From positions 5,247,501-5,311,500 of the forward strand of contig NZ_CP083952.1 in NCBI RefSeq assembly GCF_006442545.2: DNA of 64,000 bases, given 5' to 3'. A program made the position numbers and the translations under genes. The notes below the pieces were generated by a model. That model was given only the letters and a program-made list of their open reading frames with translations. It was not told where the DNA came from and ran no database searches. Positions 49,760 through 59,579 of the stretch are shown here, piece by piece. This DNA comes from Mesorhizobium sp. B2-1-8 (lineage in GTDB: Bacteria; Pseudomonadota; Alphaproteobacteria; Rhizobiales; Rhizobiaceae). How positions within the stretch are numbered: position 1 is the first letter of the stretch; each line of letters begins with the position of its first letter.

Positions 49760-50386
49760 TCATTCCTTCAACCTGACTAGTGCGGCGCCACGATAGAAGG
49801 TGATAAAATCAATTCTTGGGAAAAGCGACTGCTGGAATGCGTCAGGCTCTTCGGTCAAATTCAAAACCCGCTGCCCTACAACAAGCCGAGCAAGTCTTTG
49901 GAGGTAGGCCGCTGCGGACTCGGTTGCCCCTCCATGATAGTGAGGGACATATTTCCCATAGCTCGTGTCCAAGTCCTCGACAATGTAAAAGCCGCCTGGC
50001 GTCACGGTGCCGATCAGCTTCTGAAACGTCAGGATCTGGTGGGTCCAGACGTGCGAACCGTCATCGACTATGATATCGAACGGCCCTTTGGCTACTAGCA
50101 AATCGAGATCTTGAACCTTTGACTGATCGAGGATTTCAATTCGTATCCTGTCTTGCTCATGTGCCTTGGTGCCGGGGTCAATATCGACACCGACGATCTT
50201 GCCATTGCGAAAGTAGTCCTGCCACGTTCTAACAGAGTCGCCGTCTAGTACCCCTATCTCCAGCAGCTTCACCGGTTTTTCGCGCAACGGGCCGAGAAAT
50301 CGATCGTAGAAGTTGAGGAAGTTGTTCTGGTCCGAGCGCTTATCTGTGCCGTGGCGGCCGCCAATCTCGTCAAGTGTTTCGTGCAT
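49760..50386 (-). CDS. SAM-dependent methyltransferase, sugar O-methyltransferase type
   Basis: A 208-aa class I methyltransferase with LLEIGVLDGDS at residues 41-51, GVDIDP, and DIIVDDGSHVWTHQ, then GGFYIVEDLDTSY. This pattern is that of MycE/ElmMI-type enzymes, which methylate hydroxyls of rhamnose and related deoxysugars using a metal held by the Asp residues of VDDGSH and EDLDTS. With dTDP-rhamnose genes nearby, an O-methylated rhamnose is plausible but not proven. The start has a taggag ribosome binding site. It follows the sulfotransferase gene by 23 bases. Confidence 0.78.
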   Translation of the reverse strand: MHETLDEIGGRHGTDKRSDQNNFLNFYDRFLGPLREKPVKLLEIGVLDGDSVRTWQDYFRNGKIVGVDIDPGTKAHEQDRIRIEILDQSKVQDLDLLVAKGPFDIIVDDGSHVWTHQILTFQKLIGTVTPGGFYIVEDLDTSYGKYVPHYHGGATESAAAYLQRLARLVVGQRVLNLTEEPDAFQQSLFPRIDFITFYRGAALVRLKE

Positions 50387-50409
50387 GAAAAGAATTCTCC
50401 TATTTTATC

Positions 50410-51384
50410 TCACTTGCCGATGGTGCGTTTATGTACTGCGTTCAAATCGGCCCTGAGTTGGGCTATCTCCTCAGCCATGCGCCCCATGCCTTCCAGCAGG
50501 CAGGCAATAGCAAAATCATGCTCATCTGTCTGAGAAAACCCGCTAACCGCCGTTCGTTCGCCGCGCCCTTCCGCCAAGAGGCTGCTGGCAATTTCGGCTC
50601 CCAGCAGCGAAACGTTCTCATCGTAAAAGCGGTCCATGATCTTTGCTGATAGATCGGCCGTAAGCTTGAACCTTTCCGAAACGCCAAGCCTTGAGTAGGT
50701 GGACACGAACTGCTCAATCTTCCGATCATGCGCGTCGTCGTAAACGGTCCTGTAGCGAGATAGAAGATCAATAATTCGGAAGTCAAAGGAGGGGTTCATC
50801 TCGCTCGGAAACTCTGAATAGCCTCCATCATCGGCGAGGCCGAGCCAGTTTAGGGTTTCAACTTTCAAAGATGGCTTGGTGTCGAGCGTAATTGTCTTCA
50901 CGGTTTTCGCAACGCGGGCCCATGCAGAGACCGTTTTTGCAAACCCAGGCTCCCCTCGCTGGATCGCAGCGTCGATGTATTCCCCAAGGCTTTGCCCTGT
51001 CTTAGAGTACCATTGCTTCCAGGATGAGTAGAGCCAATCGTCCTGCCTTCGAATGACATGGAAAACATGGATATCGAAGTACTGGGCAACCTCTTTGAAT
51101 AGCTGAGCGGCGACAGGGTTGCTTAGGTTCTCTGCAGCGATCAGGCCATCGTGTCGTCCGAGCCTTTCAACAGCTCGCAAAACGGCTTCACCGGAGAGAT
51201 CGTTCCGATCGATTAAGTCCTGAAAGAAGAAGATCGGGTTATCGCCTCGGGAGCCGAAAACAAGGCTCTGATCGGAGACCAGAATGCCGTACTCGTTTAG
51301 CCGTGTGGCATTCTCGAAAATGAATGACTGAATCGACGTGCTTGCGCATTTTCCTGCGCCGACGTGAAGGAATAGCTTCGGCAT
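50410..51384 (-). CDS. Sulfotransferase-like protein
   Basis: A 324-aa P-loop protein. FLHVGAGKCASTSIQSF (residues 5-21) has the form of the 5'-phosphosulfate-binding loop of bacterial carbohydrate sulfotransferases (GxxKxxSTS), and VIRRQDDWLYSSWKQWYSK corresponds to the 3'-phosphate-binding region with its Arg and Ser. The C-terminal 120 residues are helical and end in a short coiled coil. The ATG used follows ggga; a TTG 30 bases upstream is an alternative. It would use PAPS, made by CysD/CysNC. The acceptor is unknown. Confidence 0.7.
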   Translation of the reverse strand: MPKLFLHVGAGKCASTSIQSFIFENATRLNEYGILVSDQSLVFGSRGDNPIFFFQDLIDRNDLSGEAVLRAVERLGRHDGLIAAENLSNPVAAQLFKEVAQYFDIHVFHVIRRQDDWLYSSWKQWYSKTGQSLGEYIDAAIQRGEPGFAKTVSAWARVAKTVKTITLDTKPSLKVETLNWLGLADDGGYSEFPSEMNPSFDFRIIDLLSRYRTVYDDAHDRKIEQFVSTYSRLGVSERFKLTADLSAKIMDRFYDENVSLLGAEIASSLLAEGRGERTAVSGFSQTDEHDFAIACLLEGMGRMAEEIAQLRADLNAVHKRTIGK

Positions 51385-51624
51385 ATTGTCCCAATCTGTC
51401 TCGGGTTTGGACAACCCTATTCAGGGCAAGCAACTCGACCTGTCAATCGCCCCCCCCAAATGACAGCGCCACATTGGTGGCTATTTGGCGCCCGCTCAAG
51501 CCAGGCAGCTTTGAGCAAAGGAGACGCGAAGAACAACCTACAAAGGATCGCCGCACGAACACGACAGCATCTTCGATGACGGCACAGACCACGACCGACT
51601 TTTTCAGTACTGCCCGGCCTAAGC

Positions 51625-52539
51625 TCACTTCGCAAGCGCGACGGTGTTTCGTATTCCCTCGCTAAATGGAGTGGTGGGTCGCCACCCGAGCATCTCCTCC
51701 GCAAGGGAAATGTCCAGGCTGGCGATATCGACATCTGTGCTTCTGGACCCAACGTATTCGCGCTGGAAGATGTGACCCGTCAAACCCTCGATCGCCTCCA
51801 CTATTTCCAGTACGGAGCGCGTCTCGCCGCTGCCGATATTGATGACTGCGCGCGGCGCACCAGGAAGTGCCAGAGCCGCCTCTATCGCGTCGATCACATC
51901 GTCGATGTAGAGATAGTCACGCATAGCCTTGCCATCGCCGAATATGCGGATGGGCAACCCCTTGCGCCAGTGGTCCAACAGCATAGGAACAAGGCCCTGA
52001 CCTTTGCGGAAGATTTGGCCAGGCCCATAGGGATTTGCCAATCTCAGGATTACAAAGTCTAGACCGTCGACGTGGCCGTACATCTGGATATATTTTTCCA
52101 CGATGAGCTTCGTCAGACCATGCGAGTTGATCGGGTTAAGCATAGATGTTTCCGGCGTCGGAACCGGTGCATCCGGTCCATAGATTGTCCCGCCGGACGA
52201 CAGGAATACATAACGCTTCACTCCAGCCTGCAGGCATGTATGTAGGAATTTGACATGGGGAACTACGTTTTCCTCGATATCAGCAATGGTGTGATCGTTC
52301 CTCATTCCAGGACTTGAGGTCGAAATGAGTTGCACGACTGTCTCGACTCCTTCCAGCGAGGACGCCATGGCTATCGGCTGACGAAAGTCGCTCTCTACGA
52401 ACTCGGCGCGCGCTCCCAGTGAACCCAAGAGTTCGGGGTCAAATCGCCTGGACACTGCACGGACAGGCACACCATTCTGAGCTAACCGCCTCAGCAGATG
52501 CCGACCAATGAAGCCGTTTGAGCCGTAAATTCCAATCAT
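51625..52539 (-). CDS. NAD-dependent sugar epimerase/dehydratase with His in place of the catalytic Tyr
   Basis: A 304-aa extended SDR similar to UDP-glucose 4-epimerases: GSNGFIGRHL at the nucleotide site, VFLSSGGTIYG, and RLANPYGPGQ. In the YxxxK motif the sequence is SHGLTK (His140, Lys144), whereas every other SDR in this window keeps the Tyr. The codon is CAT, one base away from TAT. Either activity is reduced or the residue was replaced for a changed reaction. It lies in a minus-strand series between two methyltransferase genes. Confidence 0.75.
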   Translation of the reverse strand: MIGIYGSNGFIGRHLLRRLAQNGVPVRAVSRRFDPELLGSLGARAEFVESDFRQPIAMASSLEGVETVVQLISTSSPGMRNDHTIADIEENVVPHVKFLHTCLQAGVKRYVFLSSGGTIYGPDAPVPTPETSMLNPINSHGLTKLIVEKYIQMYGHVDGLDFVILRLANPYGPGQIFRKGQGLVPMLLDHWRKGLPIRIFGDGKAMRDYLYIDDVIDAIEAALALPGAPRAVINIGSGETRSVLEIVEAIEGLTGHIFQREYVGSRSTDVDIASLDISLAEEMLGWRPTTPFSEGIRNTVALAK

Positions 52540-52638
52540 ACCAATTCGACCTAATATATATCATCGACGCCAAGTATACCGTGCGCAACTGGATGGCTTT
52601 AAGCGAGCAGCACCGCTGATGGAAAGGAACAACTCAGC

Positions 52639-53904
52639 CTATTTCCCTGAGCTTAGCCACCATTCCAGCACCCGAGCCGGACTTAAATTCCGTAGCACCC
52701 ACCTAAGATTCGTCGAAAGCGTTCGAAGCGGTGCGGTGATCCGCCAACTCGTTGAGTCTTTGAATTCTTGAACTAAGACTTCATGTTCTGTCAGCTTCGA
52801 CTCAAGCGCATACTTCACCGTGTGCGCTAGGGACAGTTCTCCTTGCAAGACTTTGATCTCCGCGATGTTCAATATGGCTTCGGCCTTCTGCTGAGCGATA
52901 GCCAGTTCATCGGCTCGAATCTGTTCGCGCGCTACTGCTATCTTATCGGAAAGCGCCACTATATGGGCCGCCTGATGTTTTATCAGTTCTCGATTGGTCC
53001 CAATTTCCTCTTCCATAGTCGCTGCGCGCAGCGACCAAACGCTCTCGGTTTCATCGGCTGGCCTGCTCACTGTGCCGTCCAAGGGCATGATGCTTCCTTC
53101 GACGAGCGCAGTCAGGCCCGCCATAAGGCGCGCGCCCAACACATTTTCCTGAATTGGCCGCTTAGCTACGATGCAAAGCGAGTTCAAGAATTCGACGGAA
53201 TGAACCGAAGCGAGAGAAGCTTCATCGAATGTAGCTTTGTGCCTGTCCGCAAAGGTGGTCAGGACATCGACTCGAAGACGCTTCAGTCCCCAATGCTCGT
53301 GGTTGATCACATCAAGCAGGCGTTTAAAGAACGACATCGAGGAAAGCGGATCGTAGAGGCCGCCCCCGAACCTCTGCCAGTAACTGCAATGCAAATCCTC
53401 CGCTATATACAGTCCACCATCGGTGGAATGCGGGAAATAGCGAGCGAAAGAACGCACTATATCGGACGACAAATGCGATCCGTCATCGATTATGATATCG
53501 AACTTCGGCGACCTGGCAAGGATGTCCCGTTCCACCTCATCGGTATTGGCATCACCTATAACGATCGAAATCTTCTCATCGTCGAACACCAGATTTGCGC
53601 AGGCCGGATTCACATCGCAGCCAATGATAAGTTCCGCGTTGGGAAAATATTTTCGCCAAATCTCGAGTGAACCACCATTCTGGACCCCAATTTCCAGAAT
53701 TCGAACAGGCCTGTTTCGATATTGCGCGAAAATTCGGTCGTATGTTTCAAGATAGATCGACCATTTGTCCGAAACCTTGCCACTATGGGCTTTGTACAGG
53801 TCACGAAGTGAACTGTCCCGTGCTTCGGCTCGCTTGGACTCTATCCCAGCTTTCGATCCGCCCTCACCAATAGCTTGCCGCTCAGGCATAGGATGCTTGT
53901 TCAT
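52639..53904 (-). CDS. Sugar O-methyltransferase fused to a coiled-coil tail
   Basis: A 421-aa protein. Residues 30-240 are a class I methyltransferase of the MycE/ElmMI type (ILEIGVQNGGS at 69-79, FDIIIDDGSH near 135-144, GGLYIAEDLHCSYW). Residues 290-380 form a coiled coil, followed by STSWRITAPLRTLS at 384-397 and a basic, aromatic end. The same SxSWR module closes the coiled coil of the 1285-aa glycosyltransferase. The ATG overlaps the rfbD stop by four bases, so it is translated with the rhamnose genes; methylation of rhamnose is the natural inference. Confidence 0.8.
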   Translation of the reverse strand: MNKHPMPERQAIGEGGSKAGIESKRAEARDSSLRDLYKAHSGKVSDKWSIYLETYDRIFAQYRNRPVRILEIGVQNGGSLEIWRKYFPNAELIIGCDVNPACANLVFDDEKISIVIGDANTDEVERDILARSPKFDIIIDDGSHLSSDIVRSFARYFPHSTDGGLYIAEDLHCSYWQRFGGGLYDPLSSMSFFKRLLDVINHEHWGLKRLRVDVLTTFADRHKATFDEASLASVHSVEFLNSLCIVAKRPIQENVLGARLMAGLTALVEGSIMPLDGTVSRPADETESVWSLRAATMEEEIGTNRELIKHQAAHIVALSDKIAVAREQIRADELAIAQQKAEAILNIAEIKVLQGELSLAHTVKYALESKLTEHEVLVQEFKDSTSWRITAPLRTLSTNLRWVLRNLSPARVLEWWLSSGK

Positions 53905-54803
53905 GCGGTCAATGCCCGTTTGGTCTCGTCAACCACCAGCCGGCGCACTACCTCCTCCGCCGACTTCCGCCAGTCCGGCGCGTTCCATGCGAACACGCCC
54001 GCGAATTTCGCGCTCGATAGCCGGGAGTTGGCGGGGCGGCGGGCCTTGGTTGGGTAGTCCATCGTGGTGATATCCCGTACCCGCGCCCAGGGGCCACCAG
54101 ACTTCAGGCTTGTGTCGAGGATATGACGGGCAAAGCCGCTCCAGTTGGTCTCGCCCGTGCCGGCCAGGTGATAGGTGCCGAACGCGGCGAAGTCCTTGTC
54201 ACGGTGCAGCATGGCGGCCGCATGCAGGATCGCGTCGGCGATATCGAGCGCCGATGTGGGATTTCCCCATTGATCGGCCACCACCGAAATCTCGTCGCGG
54301 TCGGCGGCGAGCCGCAGCATGGTTTTCACGAAATTCCTGCCGAACGGGCTGTAGACCCAGGCGGTGCGCAGGATCAGGTGGCGCGGGTTGGCGGCCGCTA
54401 CCGCCTGCTCGCCGGCGAGCTTGGAGGCGCCGTAGACACCGAGCGGCGCCGTCGGGTCGGTTTCGACATAGGCGCCGGCCCTGGTTCCGTCGAAGACATA
54501 GTCGGTCGAAAGATGAATGACGGGAATACCGAGCCGCGCCGCGGCCTCGGCCACCTTGCCGGCACCGGTCGCGTTCACCGCGAAGGCCAGATCGGGCTCG
54601 TCCTCGGCCTGATCGACTGCGGTATAGGCGGCGGCCGACACGACGATATCGGGCTTCGCCGCCGCGATGGCGTCGATGACGGTGTCGGGTCTTGCCAAAT
54701 CGAGCTCCGGGCGACCGAGGGCGACGACCTCCGTGCCCGCGCGGCCGGCCCCCAGCAGGCTCGCCGCGACCTGGCCGTCGCGTCCGGTGACGAGGAGCCT
54801 CAC
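53901..54803 (-). CDS. rfbD: dTDP-4-dehydrorhamnose reductase RfbD
   Basis: A 300-aa SDR that performs the last step to dTDP-L-rhamnose with NAD(P)H. Motifs: [48 protein letters not shown] with the catalytic Tyr and Lys, and [20 protein letters not shown] start overlapping the rfbB stop as GTGA. The rfb genes run in the order A-C-B-D with minimal gaps. Confidence 0.93.
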   Translation of the reverse strand: MRLLVTGRDGQVAASLLGAGRAGTEVVALGRPELDLARPDTVIDAIAAAKPDIVVSAAAYTAVDQAEDEPDLAFAVNATGAGKVAEAAARLGIPVIHLSTDYVFDGTRAGAYVETDPTAPLGVYGASKLAGEQAVAAANPRHLILRTAWVYSPFGRNFVKTMLRLAADRDEISVVADQWGNPTSALDIADAILHAAAMLHRDKDFAAFGTYHLAGTGETNWSGFARHILDTSLKSGGPWARVRDITTMDYPTKARRPANSRLSSAKFAGVFAWNAPDWRKSAEEVVRRLVVDETKRALTA

Positions 54804-55870
54804 GCGCCCACCTTGCGTGCTTCGCCCAGCCTTTCGCCGGCATAACGCTGTTCGCGGATCGGCCCCCACCACCATTTGTTGTCGAGGAACCAGTCCACCG
54901 TCCTGGCAAGGCCGCTGTCGAAATTCTCCCTCGGCGTCCAGCCGAGTTCTCGGCTTATCTTGGTGGCGTCGATGGCGTAGCGGCGGTCGTGGCCGGGACG
55001 GTCGGTGACGAAGGAGATCAGCTCGCGGTAGCGCCTGCCGCCGGCGCGCGGACGCCTGGTGTCGAGCAGGTCGCAGATCGTCTCGACGACGGCGAGGTTG
55101 GTGCGTTCCGAATTGCCGCCGACATTGTAGCTCTCGCCCGGATGGCCTTTCGTGGCGACGAGTTCCAGGGCACGCGCATGATCCTCGACGAACAGCCAGT
55201 CGCGCACATTGGCGCCGGCGCCATAGACCGGCAGCGGCTTTTCGTCGAGCGCGTTGAGAATGACCAGCGGGATCAGCTTCTCGGGGAAATGATAGGGACC
55301 GTAATTGTTCGAACAATTGGAGAGCACGACCGGCAGGCCGTAGGTCTCGTGCCAGGCACGCACCAGATGGTCCGAGGCCGCCTTCGAGGCGGAATAGGGC
55401 GAGGACGGCGCGTAGGGCGTCTCCTCGACGAACATGCCGCCGTCGAAAGGCAGGTCGCCGAACACCTCGTCGGTCGAGACGTGGTGGAAGCGGAAGCGGC
55501 CCTTTTTGTCGCCGGACAGGCCGCGCCAGTATTCGAGCGCGGCATTGAGCATCTTGTAGGTGCCGACGATGTTGGTCTCGATGAAGGCGCCCGGCCCATC
55601 GATCGAACGGTCGACATGGCTCTCGGCGGCGAGGTTCATGACGATGTCGATATCGTCGCGGCGCAGGAGATCGAGCACCGCCCTCTCGTCACAGATGTCG
55701 GCCTGGGCGAAGCTGTAATTGTGGACATTCTCGATCGGCCGCAGCGAGGCCAGGTTGCCCGCATAGGTCAGCTTGTCGAGATTGGTCACGCGGTAGGCCG
55801 GGTTGGCGCACAGATGCCGGCATACCGCCGAACCGATGAAGCCGGCACCGCCCGTCACCAGAAAATTCAT
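54800..55870 (-). CDS. rfbB: dTDP-glucose 4,6-dehydratase RfbB
   Basis: A 356-aa extended SDR forming dTDP-4-keto-6-deoxyglucose. Motifs: [41 protein letters not shown] with the Asp-Glu pair, and [16 protein letters not shown] with Tyr and Lys. The start MNFLVTGG is the family start; longer frames upstream have no resemblance. About 30 bases separate it from rfbC. Confidence 0.95.
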   Translation of the reverse strand: MNFLVTGGAGFIGSAVCRHLCANPAYRVTNLDKLTYAGNLASLRPIENVHNYSFAQADICDERAVLDLLRRDDIDIVMNLAAESHVDRSIDGPGAFIETNIVGTYKMLNAALEYWRGLSGDKKGRFRFHHVSTDEVFGDLPFDGGMFVEETPYAPSSPYSASKAASDHLVRAWHETYGLPVVLSNCSNNYGPYHFPEKLIPLVILNALDEKPLPVYGAGANVRDWLFVEDHARALELVATKGHPGESYNVGGNSERTNLAVVETICDLLDTRRPRAGGRRYRELISFVTDRPGHDRRYAIDATKISRELGWTPRENFDSGLARTVDWFLDNKWWWGPIREQRYAGERLGEARKVGA

Positions 55871-55899
55871 GCCGCCGTCCTTATGCACCACACACTCCA

Positions 55900-56454
55900 T
55901 CAGGCGAACACCTCGGCCGCGGCCAGCGTCGGCGCCTTGAGGTCCTTGTCGGAAAGCTGGAACCCGCCGGCCAGCGACGGCCATTCGATGCCAATGGCGG
56001 GATCGTCGAAACGGATCGAGCGGTCATGCTCGGGCGAATAGGTGTCGGTCACCTTGTACAGGACCTCGGTGTCGGGCACGAGCGTGACGAAGCCGTGCGC
56101 GAAGCCCTTTGGCACCAGGATCTGGTTGCCTTTTTCGGCCGACACTTCGAGGCCGACCCATTTTCCGAAGGTTTTCGAGGCGCGGCGGATATCGACCGCG
56201 ATGTCGAAGATGCTGCCACGGATGACGCGCAGCAGCTTGTCCTGGGCGCGCGGCGCAAGCTGGTAGTGAAGCCCGCGCAGGACGCCCGGGGCAGCGGAAT
56301 AGGAGTGGTTGTCCTGCACGAACGTCAAATCGATGCCGGCCCGCGAAAAGCGCTCGGCATTGTAGGTTTCCATGAAGAAGCCGCGTGCGTCGCCATGGCG
56401 TTTCGGAACGATTTCCAGCACCCCGTCGATGCCCAGGGATCTCACCTCCAGCAT
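55900..56454 (-). CDS. rfbC: dTDP-4-dehydrorhamnose 3,5-epimerase RfbC
   Basis: A 184-aa cupin-like epimerase with [32 protein letters not shown] carrying the catalytic His, VPKGFAHGF, and [20 protein letters not shown]. The normal length is about 180-185 aa. The ATG directly follows the rfbA stop codon. Confidence 0.95.
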   Translation of the reverse strand: MLEVRSLGIDGVLEIVPKRHGDARGFFMETYNAERFSRAGIDLTFVQDNHSYSAAPGVLRGLHYQLAPRAQDKLLRVIRGSIFDIAVDIRRASKTFGKWVGLEVSAEKGNQILVPKGFAHGFVTLVPDTEVLYKVTDTYSPEHDRSIRFDDPAIGIEWPSLAGGFQLSDKDLKAPTLAAAEVFA

Positions 56455-57336
56455 CTAGCCCTCCGAAAGATCGGCGACACGCCGGCGCAGATAGGCGGCG
56501 TACTCGTTCTTTCCCAGGCGGGTCGCGCGCTCCAGCACCATGTCCGCCGTCAGCCAACCCTGTTCGAAGGCGATCTCCTCCGGGCAGGCGACCTTGATGC
56601 CCTGGCGGTGCTCGATCGTGCGCACGAAGGAAGAGGCTTCGTGCAGGCTGTCATGGGTGCCGGTGTCGAGCCAGGCATAGCCGCGGCCCAGCCGGTGAAC
56701 ATGGAGCTGGCCGCGCTCGAGATAGACATTGTTGACCGCCGTGATCTCGATCTCGCCGCGCGCCGAAGGACGAATGGTCGGGGCGATGTCGACGACGTCG
56801 TTGTCGTAGAAATAGAGACCGGTGACGGCCCAGTTGGACTTCGGCTTCTGTGGCTTTTCCTCGATCGTCAGCGCGGTTCCGGTCGCCTTGTCGAAAGACA
56901 CCACGCCATAGCGTTCGGGATCCTCGACATGGTAGGCGAACACCGAAGCCCCCCTCTGGCGCGAAGCCGCGGCGCGGCAAAGCTGCGACAGCCCGTCGCC
57001 AAAATAGATGTTGTCGCCCAGGATCATCGACACGCTGTCCTTGCCGATGAAATCGCGGCCGATGATGAAGGCTTCCGCGAGGCCATTGGGCTGCGGCTGC
57101 TCGGCATAAGACAGTGCCAGCCCGAAGTCCGATCCGTCGCCGAGTAAAGCACGGAAAGCCGGCAGATCACGAGGCGTCGAAATGATCAGAATCTCTCGTA
57201 TTCCCGCGAGCATCAACACGCTCAGCGGATAATAGATCATCGGCTTGTCGTAGATGGGAAGAATTTGCTTAGAGACTGCTAATGTTAGCGGATAAAGACG
57301 CGTTCCACTGCCTCCAGCAAGGATAATTCCTTTCAA
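56455..57336 (-). CDS. rfbA: Glucose-1-phosphate thymidylyltransferase RfbA
   Basis: A 293-aa nucleotidyltransferase making dTDP-glucose from dTTP and glucose-1-phosphate. Motifs: [56 protein letters not shown] and EEKP. The start codon is TTG, eight bases after gaggaga; there is no ATG at this position. First gene of rfbACBD and the methyltransferase behind it. Its substrate comes from Pgm. Confidence 0.95.
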   Translation of the reverse strand: MKGIILAGGSGTRLYPLTLAVSKQILPIYDKPMIYYPLSVLMLAGIREILIISTPRDLPAFRALLGDGSDFGLALSYAEQPQPNGLAEAFIIGRDFIGKDSVSMILGDNIYFGDGLSQLCRAAASRQRGASVFAYHVEDPERYGVVSFDKATGTALTIEEKPQKPKSNWAVTGLYFYDNDVVDIAPTIRPSARGEIEITAVNNVYLERGQLHVHRLGRGYAWLDTGTHDSLHEASSFVRTIEHRQGIKVACPEEIAFEQGWLTADMVLERATRLGKNEYAAYLRRRVADLSEG

Positions 57337-57544
57337 GAAGCTCTCCTCGACATGCCAAAGCCCCCCGGCCCTGAGTGCCTGTGCTTAGGTTTCATGCATT
57401 GGCTTGTCAATGCGGCACACGACAAACGTGTCGGCCATGTTGAATACCGTCCATCGACGGGCGCCTCCCGCTTCGGCCGGACCCGCCTGATCCCATCCTG
57501 GCAAGGCCGAGGCCCCGATCACCGTAGGGCAGACATACCAACAT

Positions 57545-58357
57545 TTAGGCCACAGCCATGATTACATGCGCCTGGATTTTGGCGGCAACTTCGCCACTGC
57601 CATGTCTGTCGGCAATGGCGGATGCCGCGTAGTCGGTTGCGGCGTCCAGTTTTCCAGCGTCCCTGGCCTCGATTTCGCTGCGAAGAACGGTGCCCTGACA
57701 ATAAGCGACGGCCGGAAGGCGCGGCGAGGATGCGCGGCTTTGTTCGGCTGTCGTCTCGATCGCAACGTCGGAGAAACCCGCATCCTCTAGGTCGCGACGG
57801 ATCAGCGCCTTATCGTGGTAGCCGTGCGGCGTGCGTGCCAGGAAGCGCGGCGGATCGTCGGGAAAAATCCGCGCCAGCGCATTGGTCACGTCATCGGCGA
57901 ACACATTCTCCTCGATGCGATCCCATACGTTGAACAAGAACCGTCCTCCCGGCTTCAAGACCCGCCTGGCTTCGCGGTAGGCGGAGGTGCGGTTTGGAAA
58001 GAACATCGCACCGAACTGGCAACAGACGAGATCGAAGGCCGCATCCTCGAACGGGAGCGCCATCGCATCCGCCTGGCGCCATTCGATGCGGCTGTCGGGT
58101 GTCTGTCGTGAGGCGGCATAGTCGAGCATCGGCTGGTTCAGGTCGGTCACCAAATAGCTTGCGCCAGGGGCCAATCTTGGCGCCAATGCGCGGGTGACGA
58201 CCCCGGTGCCCGCGGCGATTTCCAGGACCGCGCCCGGCGACAGAGCCGCGGCTCGTTGCGCGATATCGACGGCGAACGGCTCGAAAATCAAAGGCACCAT
58301 GTAGCGGTCGTAGTTTTCCGGGATCGAGCCCGCGAACAGCTTGTCCGTTTCCAACAT
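57545..58357 (-). CDS. Class I SAM-dependent methyltransferase
   Basis: A 270-aa UbiE/Methyltransf_25-type protein: a short N-terminal IPENYDRYMVPLIFEPFA segment, motif I VLEIAAGTGVVTRAL, DLNQPMLDYA, QADAMALPFEDAAFDLVCCQFG, and ARRVLKPGGRFLFNVWD. These marks are general for small-molecule methyltransferases, so the substrate is not known. The start follows a ggggat ribosome binding site. It lies alone between rfbA and the lpsL-type gene and need not belong to polysaccharide synthesis. Confidence 0.8.
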   Translation of the reverse strand: MLETDKLFAGSIPENYDRYMVPLIFEPFAVDIAQRAAALSPGAVLEIAAGTGVVTRALAPRLAPGASYLVTDLNQPMLDYAASRQTPDSRIEWRQADAMALPFEDAAFDLVCCQFGAMFFPNRTSAYREARRVLKPGGRFLFNVWDRIEENVFADDVTNALARIFPDDPPRFLARTPHGYHDKALIRRDLEDAGFSDVAIETTAEQSRASSPRLPAVAYCQGTVLRSEIEARDAGKLDAATDYAASAIADRHGSGEVAAKIQAHVIMAVA

Positions 58358-58403
58358 GGCAATCCCCACCGTCTGATGACTTGGGAGACTAGCACATATT
58401 TTT

Positions 58404-58429
58404 GTTCCTGGTCTTTTTCGACCGGGAAC
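58404..58429. other. Intergenic stem-loop between the lpsL-type gene and a methyltransferase gene
   Basis: gttcctggtc and gaccgggaac can pair across a 6-base loop, with one mismatch in minus-strand RNA. A second small stem (ggccgc/tac/gcggcc) lies next to it at 58431-58445. No T-tract follows, so termination of the lpsL transcript here is only possible. Confidence 0.3.
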
Positions 58430-58458
58430 CGGCCGCTACGCGGCCAAGAGCGCGTTCA

Positions 58459-59484
58459 TCACGCCCGCCCAAAATAATCCTGGTACCACTCGACGAACCG
58501 CCCTACCCCCTCGGTGACGGAGGTGCGGGGGCGGTAGCCGACCGCCGCTTGCAGCGCCGAAGTGTCGGCGAAGGTGTCGGGCACGTCGCCGGCCTGCAGC
58601 GGCAAGAGTTCGACCACGGCCTTGCGGCCAAGCGCGTTTTCCAGCGCCTCGACATAGGCGGTCAGCTTCACCGGGTTGTTGTTGCCGATGTTGAAGATGC
58701 GCCAGGGCGCACTGCTGGTCGCCGGATCCGGATGGCTGGAATCCCAGGCCGGGTTGGCCGCGGCGGGACTGTCGCTGGCGCGAATCACCCCCTCGGCTAT
58801 GTCCTCGACATAGGTGAAGTCGCGCGTGTGGTTGCCGTTGTTGAACAGCTTGATCGGCTCGCCGGCCAGGATGCTCCTGGTAAACAGGAACAGAGCCATG
58901 TCAGGTCGCCCCCAGGGACCGTACACGGTGAAGAAACGGAGCCCCGTGGTGGGCAGGCCGAACAGATGGCTGTAGCTGTGCGCCATCAGTTCGTTGGCGC
59001 GCTTGGTGGCGGCGTAGAACTGCAAGGGATGGTCGGCCGGGCGATGCTCGGAAAACGGCATGTCGGTGTTGGCGCCATAGACACTGGAGGTGCTGGCATA
59101 GGTCAGGTGCCCGACGCGGCTGCCACGGCAGGCCTCGAGCATGTTGGTGAAAGCAACGATGTTGCTCTCGACATAAGCGCGCGGATTTTCCAGGCTGTAG
59201 CGGACGCCTGCCTGGGCGGCGAGATGGATCACCCGGTCGAAGGCGTGGTCGGCAAAGCAGCCATCGACCACGCCACGGTCGGCAAGATTGCCATGGATGA
59301 AATGATAGCCGGCATTGGTGCCGCGGCTCGCCTCGGCCAGCAGCCGCAGCCGCGCCTGCTTGATGTCGGGGTCGTAGTAGTCGTTGATGCTGTCGATGCC
59401 GACAACCTCGTCACCACGCTCCAGGAGCCGCCTGGCGACATGATAGCCTATGAAGCCGGCGGCGCCGGTGACCAGAACCTTCAT
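58459..59484 (-). CDS. lpsL: UDP-glucuronate 4-epimerase (LpsL type)
   Basis: A 341-aa extended [71 protein letters not shown] with the catalytic Tyr and Lys, and [18 protein letters not shown]. The YDxxIKxARL and AAQAGVRYS patterns are those of UDP-glucuronate 4-epimerases, which make UDP-galacturonate for lipopolysaccharide core and capsule. In Sinorhizobium the corresponding gene is lpsL, and it neighbours a sulfotransferase gene (lpsS). MKVLVTGA is the family start. Confidence 0.88.
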   Translation of the reverse strand: MKVLVTGAAGFIGYHVARRLLERGDEVVGIDSINDYYDPDIKQARLRLLAEASRGTNAGYHFIHGNLADRGVVDGCFADHAFDRVIHLAAQAGVRYSLENPRAYVESNIVAFTNMLEACRGSRVGHLTYASTSSVYGANTDMPFSEHRPADHPLQFYAATKRANELMAHSYSHLFGLPTTGLRFFTVYGPWGRPDMALFLFTRSILAGEPIKLFNNGNHTRDFTYVEDIAEGVIRASDSPAAANPAWDSSHPDPATSSAPWRIFNIGNNNPVKLTAYVEALENALGRKAVVELLPLQAGDVPDTFADTSALQAAVGYRPRTSVTEGVGRFVEWYQDYFGRA

Positions 59485-59579
59485 CAGAAACGCCCGTCCG
59501 TGACATGCCTGGGGAACAGGCCCGAGCTCATCGCAGGCCAAGCCCCGGCCCGGAGTGATCCGGGCCGGATGCTCTCAAA

